Origin: DATFQI01 sp963816955
Lineage (GTDB): Bacteria > Actinomycetota > Thermoleophilia > Solirubrobacterales > Solirubrobacteraceae
Direction of reading: 5' to 3'
Assembly (NCBI GenBank): GCA_963816955.1
Contig: CAWFME010000004.1
Location: 496,001 to 560,000, forward strand
DNA: 64,000 bases
Under the pieces are notes generated by a model. It saw only the letters and a list, made by a program, of their open reading frames with translations. It did not search any database and was not told where the DNA came from. Positions 42,907-50,127 of this stretch are shown piece after piece (the first letter of the stretch is position 1; every line of letters starts with the position of its first letter). The position numbers and the translations under genes were made by a program.

Positions 42907-43626
42907 ATGCGCACGCCGCCGCCCAACCTCGCCCTGGTGCCCGGCACGGCGGCCGCGCCGCAGCCACCCGCGCACGAGGGCGACCGCCCCGCGATCGTGC
43001 ACGTGGCCGGGGGAGATCGGAGCCTCGCGACGCTGGCTCCGGTCGTCGCCGCGCTCGAGCAGCACCGGGCCTTCCGCCAGGTCGTCGTCGCCACGGGTCA
43101 GCAGTCCGACACGCCGGCGCCCGGCGACCCGGCGATCGACCACCGCCTCGGCGTCGGAGCCGAGACCCCCGGCCTCCAGACCGCCCGCGTGCTGAGCGCG
43201 CTCGAGCCCGTGCTCGCCGAGGCGGAGCCGGCGGCGGTCGTCGTCGCGGGCGAGCCGAGCGCCACGCTCGCGTGCGCTCTGGCCGCGTCCAAGCTCGGCA
43301 TCGCGATCGCGCACCTGGAGTCAGGGTTGCGCTCGCACGACCGCACGAGTCCCGAGGAGCTCGGCCGGGTGCTCACGGATCGGCTCGCCGACACGCTGTT
43401 CGCGCCGGACCGGCACGCCGCAGCCAACCTCACCGCCGAGGGCATCGCGCCCGAGCACGTGCACGTCGTCGGCGACCCGGCGCTCGACTCACCGCGCCGC
43501 AAGGCGCAAGCAGGCGCCATCCCGCTGCGGTCCGGCCGCGCCGCCGACCGCATCGCCGCCGTCCTGGTCGCCAACTACGCGCTGACCGCCGGGGCCCGCG
43601 ACGGAGGAGGAGCGCCCGCGCTCTAG
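42907..43626 (+). CDS. Half-length UDP-GlcNAc 2-epimerase-like protein
   Basis: 239 residues. It resembles only the N-terminal domain of WecB-type UDP-GlcNAc 2-epimerases: ATLAPVVAALEQ, VVVATGQQSD, DHRLGVG, TARVLSALEPVLAEAEPAAV, VAGEPSATLACALAASKLGI, IAHLESGLRSHDRTSPEE, VLTDRLADTLFAPDRHAAAN. The C-terminal domain (HRPANVD, DSGTVQEE) is absent; it ends soon after HVHVVGDPALD. A full-length paralog lies downstream of glmS. It may be a degraded copy or a regulatory/partner subunit. Confidence 0.75.
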   Translation: MRTPPPNLALVPGTAAAPQPPAHEGDRPAIVHVAGGDRSLATLAPVVAALEQHRAFRQVVVATGQQSDTPAPGDPAIDHRLGVGAETPGLQTARVLSALEPVLAEAEPAAVVVAGEPSATLACALAASKLGIAIAHLESGLRSHDRTSPEELGRVLTDRLADTLFAPDRHAAANLTAEGIAPEHVHVVGDPALDSPRRKAQAGAIPLRSGRAADRIAAVLVANYALTAGARDGGGAPAL

Positions 43627-43680
43627 AATCGACGGGTCGCGGGGCCGGTTCAAGGCCCCGCCCATGCTTAGGAGGCCCGT

Positions 43681-45555
43681 ATGTGCGGAATCGTGGGATA
43701 CGTCGGGAGCAGGCCGGTCCAGAGCATCTTGCTCGAGGGCCTCGAGAAGCTCGAGTACCGCGGATACGACTCCGCGGGCATCTCGATGCTCGCCGACGGC
43801 GCCCTCGAGTCCGTGCGCTCGGTCGGCAACCTCAGCCACCTGCGAGAGGCCGTCTCGGCGCTGGAGGCCGGGGACGGGGCGGTGGCCGTCGCCACGCGCC
43901 CGGCCACGACCGGCATCGGCCACACCCGCTGGGCCACGCACGGCCGTGTCACCGAGGAGAACGCCCACCCGCACTTCGACAACGACGACCGCGTCCACGT
44001 GGTCGTCAACGGGATCGTCGAGAACTACCTGGAGCTCAAGCAGCAGCTCGTCGCCGAGGGCGCCGTCTTCACCTCCGAGACCGACGCCGAGGTCATCGCC
44101 CACCTCGTCTCGCGCGAGCTCGACCGCACCGGCGACCTCCCCGAGGCCGTCCGCACCGCCTACAACCTGCTGCGCGGCCACTACGCCTTCGTGGCCGTCA
44201 GCGCCGACCAGCCCGACCTGCTGGTCGCCGCCCGGCTGGAGTGCCCGCTCGTGGTCGGCCGCGGCGACGGCGAGCAGTTCCTGGGCTCGGCCATCCCCGC
44301 CTTCCTCGCGCACACGCGCGAGGTCCAGCTGATCGAGAACGGCGAGATCGTCGTCGTGCGCCCCGAGGGTGTCGAGTTCATCGTCGCCGCGACGGGCGAG
44401 ACCGTCGAGCGCACCGTCGAGACCGTCGACTGGGACGCCGCGGAGGCCGAGAAGGGCGGCTACGAGACGTACATGCTCAAGGAGATCCACGAGCAGGCGG
44501 ACGCCGTGGCCGAGACGATCGCCGACCGCACGGTCCGCCGCGACGGCGTCGACCTCGGCGACCTCGGCGCGATCGACGACGAGCTGCTGACCACGGTCAA
44601 GCGGATCGTGATCGTCGCCTGCGGCACCTCCTACCACGCCGGCCTCGTCGGCCGCTACGCGATCGAGCAGTGGGCGCGCGTCCCGGTCGAGATGGACATC
44701 GCGTCCGAGTACCGCTACCGCGACCCGATCGTCGGCCCGGGCGACCTCGTGATCGGCGTCTCCCAGTCGGGCGAGACGGCGGACACGCTGGCCGCGATGC
44801 GGCTCGCGAGCGAGCGCGGCGCCACGGTGCTGGCCGTCACCAACGTGATGGGCTCGCAGGCCACCCGCGACGCCGACGGCGTCCTCTTCACCCGCGCCGG
44901 CCTCGAGGTCAGCGTGGCGGCGAGCAAGACCTTCGTCTGCCAGGCCGCGGTCCTGTACCTGCTCGCGCTGCGCCTGGCCGAGCTGAAGGGCACGATCGAG
45001 TCCGAGCGCCGCGCGGAGCTCGTGGCGGAGCTCAAGCAGCTGCCGCACCACATCGACACGCTGCTCTCCGGCGACACCGAGGCGGCCGTCGAGCGCACCG
45101 CGCAGGCACACTACAAGGCGGACTTCTTCCTCTACCTCGGGCGCCACGTCGGCCTGGCGACCTGCCTGGAGGGCGCGCTCAAGCTCAAGGAGATCTCCTA
45201 CATCGCGACCGACGCGTACGCCGCCGGGGAGATGAAGCACGGCCCGATCGCGCTGCTCGACGACGACACGCCCGTGGTCGTCGTCGCCACGGACTCGCCC
45301 GTGCTGGAGAAGGTCGTCTCCAACATGCAGGAGGTCCGCGCCCGCGGCGCCCACGTGATCGCCGTGGCGACCGAGGGCCGCGAGGACATCGGCGAGCACG
45401 CCGAGGAGGTGTTCCGCGTCCCGCGGACCGACTGGATGCTGCAGCCGATCCTCGCCGTCGTCCCGCTCCAGCTGCTGGCCTACCGGATCGCGCGCCTGCG
45501 GGGCCTCAACGTGGACCAGCCGCGCAACCTCGCGAAGACCGTCACGGTCGAGTAG
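43681..45555 (+). CDS. glmS: Glutamine-fructose-6-phosphate aminotransferase (isomerising)
   Basis: 624 residues, intact. After AGGAGG the ATG leaves Cys2 as the N-terminal nucleophile (MCGIVGYVGSRP). The glutaminase has YRGYDSAGISM, GHTRWATHGRVTEENAHPH. The isomerase half has two SIS domains (ACGTSYHAGLVGRYAIE, GVSQSGETADTLAAM, MKHGPIALLDDDTPV) and the C-terminal NVDQPRNLAKTVTVE. It makes glucosamine 6-phosphate, feeding GlmM next door. No glmS ribozyme core is evident in the short 54-base gap upstream. Confidence 0.98.
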   Translation: MCGIVGYVGSRPVQSILLEGLEKLEYRGYDSAGISMLADGALESVRSVGNLSHLREAVSALEAGDGAVAVATRPATTGIGHTRWATHGRVTEENAHPHFDNDDRVHVVVNGIVENYLELKQQLVAEGAVFTSETDAEVIAHLVSRELDRTGDLPEAVRTAYNLLRGHYAFVAVSADQPDLLVAARLECPLVVGRGDGEQFLGSAIPAFLAHTREVQLIENGEIVVVRPEGVEFIVAATGETVERTVETVDWDAAEAEKGGYETYMLKEIHEQADAVAETIADRTVRRDGVDLGDLGAIDDELLTTVKRIVIVACGTSYHAGLVGRYAIEQWARVPVEMDIASEYRYRDPIVGPGDLVIGVSQSGETADTLAAMRLASERGATVLAVTNVMGSQATRDADGVLFTRAGLEVSVAASKTFVCQAAVLYLLALRLAELKGTIESERRAELVAELKQLPHHIDTLLSGDTEAAVERTAQAHYKADFFLYLGRHVGLATCLEGALKLKEISYIATDAYAAGEMKHGPIALLDDDTPVVVVATDSPVLEKVVSNMQEVRARGAHVIAVATEGREDIGEHAEEVFRVPRTDWMLQPILAVVPLQLLAYRIARLRGLNVDQPRNLAKTVTVE

Positions 45556-45571
45556 CCCCGGAAGGGACGGC

Positions 45572-46687
45572 GTGACCGTCGTCCACATCCTCGCCACCCG
45601 GCCCGACGCCGTCACGCTGGCGCCGGTCGTCGCCGCGCTCGCGCGCCTCGGCGTCCGGCAGCGCGTGGTCCACACCGGCCAGCACCGCGACCGCGAGATG
45701 GTCGAGGACATGCTCGCCGACGTCGGCCTGGGCGAGCCCGACCGTCGCCTCGCGGCCGGGGACGGGAGCCACGCCGCGCAGACGGCGCGGGCGATGGAGG
45801 CCGCGGAGCCGGTGCTCGCCGAGCTGCGCCCCTCCGCGCTCGTGGTCACCGGGGCGTCGAACTCCGCGGTCGGCGTCGCGATCGCCGCGGCCGGCCTCGG
45901 CGTGCCGGTCGCGCGGCTCGAGGCCGGCCTGCGCGAGCACGACTGGACCGTGCCCGAGGAGGTCAACCGCGTCCTGCTGGACTCCACCGCGGACACGCTG
46001 TTCGCGAGCTCGGCGCAGGCGGTCGCGAACCTGCAGGCCGAGCGGGTCGGCGAGGAGCGGGTGCACCTCGTCGGCAGCACGGCGATCGACACGCTGCGGC
46101 GCGCCGAGGAGGCCGCTCGGCGGCGGGAGGCGTGGCGGGAGCTCGGGCTCTCGCCGGGCCGGTACGCGCTCGTGACGCTGCACCGGCCGGCCAACGTGGA
46201 CGACGACGAGCAGCTCGCGCGGATCGTCGAGGGGCTGGCCCAGCTCGCCCGGCGCGTACCGGTGGTGTTCCCGATCCACCCGCGCACGCACGAGCGGCTG
46301 TCGGCGATGGGCGACGAGGAACGGCTGCGGAAGGCCGGCGTGCGCTGCACCCCGCCGCTGCGCTACGGCGAGTTCCTCTCGCTGGAGCTCGGGGCGGGCG
46401 CGGTCGTGACCGACTCGGGCACCGTGCAGGAGGAGACCTCCGCGCTCGGTGTGCGCTGCTTCACGCTGCGCGCCTCGACCGAGCGCACGGCGACGCTCGT
46501 CCACGGCACCAACACGCTGCTCGGCGACGACCCGCGCGAGCTCGCCGACGTGCGGCTGCAGCCGGCGGACCCGGTCCGGCACGAGCTCCCGCTCTGGGAC
46601 GGGCGCGCCGGCGCCAGGATCGCGGCGCTGCTCGCCGAGCGCTACGCCGAGCGCAGCGCGACGACGGCCGGCCCGTCGAGCGGCTGA
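45572..46687 (+). CDS. wecB: UDP-N-acetylglucosamine 2-epimerase
   Basis: 371 residues from a GTG. Full non-hydrolysing WecB: HILATRPDAVTLAPVVAAL, VVHTGQHRDREMVEDMLAD, RLEAGLREHDWTVPEEVNRV, LVTLHRPANVDDDEQLARI, FPIHPRTHERL and TDSGTVQEETSALGV. It interconverts UDP-GlcNAc and UDP-ManNAc for wall or capsule polymers. It follows glmS closely, so the block makes and diverts UDP-GlcNAc. Its 3' end overlaps the convergent regulator gene by 46 bases. Confidence 0.93.
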   Translation: MTVVHILATRPDAVTLAPVVAALARLGVRQRVVHTGQHRDREMVEDMLADVGLGEPDRRLAAGDGSHAAQTARAMEAAEPVLAELRPSALVVTGASNSAVGVAIAAAGLGVPVARLEAGLREHDWTVPEEVNRVLLDSTADTLFASSAQAVANLQAERVGEERVHLVGSTAIDTLRRAEEAARRREAWRELGLSPGRYALVTLHRPANVDDDEQLARIVEGLAQLARRVPVVFPIHPRTHERLSAMGDEERLRKAGVRCTPPLRYGEFLSLELGAGAVVTDSGTVQEETSALGVRCFTLRASTERTATLVHGTNTLLGDDPRELADVRLQPADPVRHELPLWDGRAGARIAALLAERYAERSATTAGPSSG

Positions 46688-47259
46688 GCGCCGGCCTGCA
46701 GGATCTCCGGGCCCGCGAGCGCGCGCATGATCGCTTGCAGCCGGGCGTCCACGGTGTGCCGCGGCAGCGCGAGCGCCTCGGCGACGCGCTCGATCGGCAT
46801 CCCCTGTGCGACGAGCCGCATCAGCTCGCGCTCGAGCGGGTCGGACACGGGCGCCACCTGGCGCCCGCTGGCCTGGTGGGGCGTGTTGACGACGGTGCCG
46901 TGCACGACCTCGCGCAGGACGGTCCCGAAGGCCGCTCCCTTCACCCGGCGCGACATCACCGCGTCGGCGCCGGCGGCGAACGCGACGTCGAGCGCGGGCC
47001 GGTCCATTCCGGTCGAGAGCAGCACGATCGCGGCGTCCGGAAGCTCGCTCCGCGCCTCCCGCAGCCGCGTCAGGACGTTCGCCCGCTGACAGAGCTCGTC
47101 CACGAGCACGACGTCCGGCGCGACTGAGCGGAGGGTGCCGCGACAGGACCCGCGCCCGTCCACCACGGCGGCCACCTGGAAGCCGACGGCGCTGCGCAGC
47201 GCGAGCCTGAGGGAGGAGACGACCGCGGGGCGGTCCGCGATGAGGAGAAGGGACTTCAT
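46642..47259 (-). CDS. NarL/LuxR-type response regulator with atypical receiver
   Basis: 205 residues. The receiver MKSLLLIADRPAVVSSLRLA lacks the usual DD pair (only one Asp), keeps a candidate phospho-Asp in DVVLVDELCQ, and has Arg in place of the conserved Lys (AVMSRRVKG). The C-terminal HTH LERELMRLVAQGMPIERVAE is a LuxR/NarL DNA-binding domain. It may act independently of phosphorylation. It is divergent from a canonical NarL regulator across a 138-base gap. The start is the ATG at 47259. Confidence 0.78.
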   Translation of the reverse strand: MKSLLLIADRPAVVSSLRLALRSAVGFQVAAVVDGRGSCRGTLRSVAPDVVLVDELCQRANVLTRLREARSELPDAAIVLLSTGMDRPALDVAFAAGADAVMSRRVKGAAFGTVLREVVHGTVVNTPHQASGRQVAPVSDPLERELMRLVAQGMPIERVAEALALPRHTVDARLQAIMRALAGPEILQAGAQPLDGPAVVALRSA

Positions 47260-47397
47260 CGTTCGACGATCTGTCACCTCCACCCTCGACCAATGGGACG
47301 TGCCGTTGCAAGGGTGAGATATCCGCCCCCGCGAGTCCGCGGAAACGCGTACTATCGCTCCGCTTGCCCGAGGCACCGAGTTCAAGGAGGGACACCA
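47260..47397. promoter_or_regulatory. Divergent regulator intergenic region
   Basis: The 138-base gap between two divergently read response regulators. On the plus strand it has a CGCGGAAACGCG hairpin followed by TACTAT as a -10 candidate (47351-47356) and a strong AAGGAGGG ribosome site before the GTG at 47398. A CACCCTCG...AAGGGTGA partial inverted repeat (around 47281-47318) could be an operator for either protein. Motif level only. Confidence 0.4.
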
Positions 47398-48084
47398 GTG
47401 CCAGGAGATCAGATGGATCACGAGTCCGACGAGGAGACCATCCGCATTGTCATCGCCGACGGCGATCCGCTCGTACGGCGGACCCTGCGCGAGGCGTTGC
47501 GCGACGAGGGGATGACGGTCGTCGCCGAGGCGACGAGCGCCGCGGAGACCGTCGAGCTGACCACCTTCTACGGGCCGGACGTCGTCGTGCTCGACGAGCA
47601 GCTGCCCGACGGCGGCGGCCTGGAGGCGACGAGCCGGATCCAGACCACGTCACCGACCACCCGGATCGTGCTGATGTCCGCCGCGCCGGACGACACGCTG
47701 GGGCTGCGCGCGCTGCGCGCCGGCGCCGCCGGCTACCTGTCCAAGGACTTCGAGCCCGGCGTGCTCCCGCGCGTGCTGCGGGGCGTCGCCTTCGGCGAGG
47801 CCGCGATCTCGCGGCGGCTGGCGATGCTCGTCGTGGAGGCCGACCGCCGCTCGCCGCGCGCCGGCGCCGGCCTGCGTCCGGTCCGCAGCCCGCTCACCGA
47901 CCGCGAGTGGGAGGTGCTGGACCTGCTGGCCTCCGGCGCGCGCACGGAGGAGATCGCGCAGACGCTGGTGCTCTCCACCGAGACGGTGCGCTCGCACCTC
48001 AAGAACCTGTACCGCAAGCTCGAGGTCCGGTCGCGGCAAGAGGCGACCGAGGCCGCCAAGCGTCTGCGCGAGCTCGCGGTCTGA
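47398..48084 (+). CDS. NarL/LuxR-family response regulator
   Basis: 228 residues. A canonical receiver: IRIVIADGDPLVRRTLREAL (acidic pair), DVVVLDEQLPDGGG (phospho-Asp), LMSA and AGYLSKDFE (conserved Lys), then a C-terminal LuxR HTH SPLTDREWEVLDLLASGART and STETVRSHLKNLYRKLEV. A histidine kinase partner is not in the window. The GTG at 47398 follows AAGGAGGG; the ATG at 47413 with AGGAGA is an alternative. It lies just before acpS. Confidence 0.88.
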   Translation: MPGDQMDHESDEETIRIVIADGDPLVRRTLREALRDEGMTVVAEATSAAETVELTTFYGPDVVVLDEQLPDGGGLEATSRIQTTSPTTRIVLMSAAPDDTLGLRALRAGAAGYLSKDFEPGVLPRVLRGVAFGEAAISRRLAMLVVEADRRSPRAGAGLRPVRSPLTDREWEVLDLLASGARTEEIAQTLVLSTETVRSHLKNLYRKLEVRSRQEATEAAKRLRELAV

Positions 48085-48101
48085 GCACGACCGCGGGCAT
48101 C

Positions 48102-48461
48102 GTGGACGGAGTCGGCATCGACCTGCTCGAGATCGAGCGGCTCGAGCGGGCGCTCGAGCGGCGCCCGCGGCTGGCCGAGCGGCTGTTCACCGATGGCGAG
48201 CGCGCGTACGCGCAGACGCGCGCCCGCCCGGTCATGCACCTCGCCGCCCGCTTCTGCGCCAAGGAGGCGGTGGCGAAGGCGCTCAGCCTGCGCGAGTGGA
48301 GCTGGCGCGACATCGAGGTGGTGGGCGGCGGGGACGCGCCGCCCGAGGTCCGGCTGGCCGGCACCGCCGCCGAGCGGGCGGGCGAGCTGGGCGCGGCCGT
48401 CGCGGTGTCGCTGACCCACACGCGCGGCATGGCCGGCGCCGTCGCGGTGCTGAGCCGATGA
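48102..48461 (+). CDS. acpS: Holo-[acyl-carrier-protein] synthase
   Basis: 119 residues, usual length. It adds phosphopantetheine from CoA to ACP. VDGVGIDLLEIERLERALER has the metal-binding Asp, ERLFTDGERAYAQ, HLAARFCAKEAVAKALSL (the FxxKEA catalytic region) and VSLTHTRGMAGAVAVL. The GTG at 48102 is the only good start before the core. It ends overlapping the ATG of the next gene. Confidence 0.93.
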   Translation: MDGVGIDLLEIERLERALERRPRLAERLFTDGERAYAQTRARPVMHLAARFCAKEAVAKALSLREWSWRDIEVVGGGDAPPEVRLAGTAAERAGELGAAVAVSLTHTRGMAGAVAVLSR

Positions 48462-49972
48462 GCCTGCCGCGCTGGCTGGACCCGCTGCTCGAGGCCGAGC
48501 AGATGCGCGAGACCGACCGCTGGGCGATCGAGACGCGCGAGGTCCCGTCGCTGGAGCTGATGGAGCACGCGGGGGAGGGGCTCGCCGACGCGGTCACGCG
48601 CCACGCTCCGGCGGGCCGCGTCGCCGTCGTGTGCGGCAAGGGGAACAACGGCGGCGACGGGCTCGTCGCCGCGCGGCTGCTGCGCCAGGCCGGCCGGCAG
48701 GTCGAGGTGTTGATGGTGTGGCCGGGGGAGTGGCTGCAGGGCGACGCCAAGGAGATGCTCACGCGGCTCTCGGGACCGAAGCCGGAGGAGTTCGACGAGG
48801 CGCGGTTGAAGGGCGTCAACGTGATCGTCGACGCGGTGCTCGGCACGGGCTTCGAGGGCGCGCCGCGCAAGCCGGTCGACGCGGTGATCGCCGCCGTCAA
48901 CGCCTCCAAGGCGCGCGTGATCGCCGCCGACGTGCCCAGCGGCGTCAACGCCTCCACCGGCCAGGTCGAGGGCGAGGCGATCTCGGCGCTGGCGACGGCG
49001 ACCTTCCACCGCGGCAAGCCGGGGTTGTGGATCCACCCCGGCAAGGGCCACGCCGGGATCGTCGAGGTCGTCGACATCGGGATCCCGCGCGGCGCCCCCG
49101 CCAAGGCGGAGGCCGGGGTCATCAACGGCGGCGTGCTGCGCGAGATGCCGCGCCGTGGCGCCGACTCGACGAAGTTCTCCTCCGGCAACGTCTTCATCCT
49201 CGGCGGCGCGAGCGGCCTCACCGGCGCGCCGTCGATGGCCGCGCTGGCCGCGATGCGCACCGGCGCGGGCTACGTGACGGTCGGCGCGCCCGCGAGCCTC
49301 GAGGGGTCGTTCACCGTGCGCCTGCTCGAGGCGATGATGGTCGGGCTCCCCGAGACCGACGGCGCGCTGAGCCCCGAGGCCGTCGCCCCGGCCTTGAAGG
49401 CGATCGGCCGCGCCGACGCGGTCGTGCTCGGCCCGGGCCTGTCGAAGCGGCCGGGCGCCCGCGGGTTCGCGCTGGAGATGTTCGAGCGCGTCGACGTGCC
49501 GCTCGTGATCGACGCGGACGGGCTCAACGCGCTCGACGGCGTCTTCCCGGAGGACCTGCCGTCGCGGCCGTGGCCGACCGTGCTCACGCCGCACGCGGGC
49601 GAGCTCGGCCGCCTGCTCGGGGTCGACTCGAAGGAGGTCGCCGTCCGCCGCCTGGAGCTCGCGCGCGAGGCGGCCGCGAAGGCGAAGGCGTTCGTCGTCC
49701 TCAAGGGCGACGACACGCTCGTGGTCTCGCCCAGCGGCCGCGTCGCGATCTCGCGCGGCGGCGCCCCGGCGCTCGCCACCGCGGGCACGGGCGACGTGCT
49801 CTCCGGCGTCATCGGCGCGATGCTCGGCAAGGGCCTGCCGCCCGCGCACGCGGCCTGCGCGGGCGTGTACGCGCACGTCCGGGCGGGCCAGATCGCCGCG
49901 GCGCCCCACGGCGCCGACGGCGTGATCGCCTCCGACGTCATCCACGCGCTCCCCGCTGCCCTGAGCGCTTAG
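48458..49972 (+). CDS. nnr: Bifunctional NAD(P)HX epimerase/dehydratase
   Basis: 504 residues. The N-terminal YjeF_N epimerase domain (LELMEHAGEGLADAV, VAVVCGKGNNGGDGLVAARL, VDAVLGTGFEGAPR, AADVPSGVNASTG) is followed from about residue 215 by the C-terminal ribokinase-like ADP-dependent dehydratase (FSSGNVFILGGASGLTGAPS, DADGLNAL, VLTPHAGELGRLLG, LATAGTGDVLSGVIGAMLGK). It repairs hydrated NAD(P)H. It is coupled to acpS (ATGA), the usual actinobacterial order. It ends just before repeat copy C. Confidence 0.95.
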   Translation: MSLPRWLDPLLEAEQMRETDRWAIETREVPSLELMEHAGEGLADAVTRHAPAGRVAVVCGKGNNGGDGLVAARLLRQAGRQVEVLMVWPGEWLQGDAKEMLTRLSGPKPEEFDEARLKGVNVIVDAVLGTGFEGAPRKPVDAVIAAVNASKARVIAADVPSGVNASTGQVEGEAISALATATFHRGKPGLWIHPGKGHAGIVEVVDIGIPRGAPAKAEAGVINGGVLREMPRRGADSTKFSSGNVFILGGASGLTGAPSMAALAAMRTGAGYVTVGAPASLEGSFTVRLLEAMMVGLPETDGALSPEAVAPALKAIGRADAVVLGPGLSKRPGARGFALEMFERVDVPLVIDADGLNALDGVFPEDLPSRPWPTVLTPHAGELGRLLGVDSKEVAVRRLELAREAAAKAKAFVVLKGDDTLVVSPSGRVAISRGGAPALATAGTGDVLSGVIGAMLGKGLPPAHAACAGVYAHVRAGQIAAAPHGADGVIASDVIHALPAALSA

Positions 49973-49979
49973 CCGCCTG

Positions 49980-50127
49980 CAGGGCGCGAACGGAAGTGCC
50001 GCGAGCGCCGCGATCTGCCGCGAGCGTGCAGTTGTTCTGTCTATACGTGAAGAACTGCACGCTCGGGCGAGGAGCAGGCGGTGCGGGTGGCTACCTCACC
50101 TCCCTACCCAGCGCCGTTGACGTTCGT
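49980..50127. repeat. Intergenic inverted-repeat element, copy C
   Basis: A ~148-base element. A perfect 13-bp stem, CGAGCGTGCAGTT (50021-50033) and AACTGCACGCTCG (50053-50065), encloses the 19-base loop GTTCTGTCTATACGTGAAG. Right of it, GGAGCAGGCGGTGCGGGTGG, then CTCCCTACCCAGCGCCGTTG and ACGTTCGT (to 50127), matches copy A and inverted copy B. Left of it, GTGCCGCGAGCGCCGCGATC matches the inverted right part of B. The left terminal repeat is mostly lost. The last 24 bases are read as the 3' end of rfbG. Confidence 0.88.

Noticed and set aside
40578..43094. An 838-codon minus-strand open frame opposite rpsI and glmM
   Set aside because: Low-complexity Arg/Ala/Gly/Val/Asp composition and no domain; the plus-strand genes are well conserved.
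43627..43680. glmS ribozyme before glmS
   Set aside because: The gap is only 54 bases, too short for the ribozyme, and no core sequence is visible.
43489..47395. Very long minus-strand open frames opposite glmS and wecB
   Set aside because: They mirror the codon bias of the plus-strand genes; the only supported minus-strand gene here is the regulator at 46642-47259.
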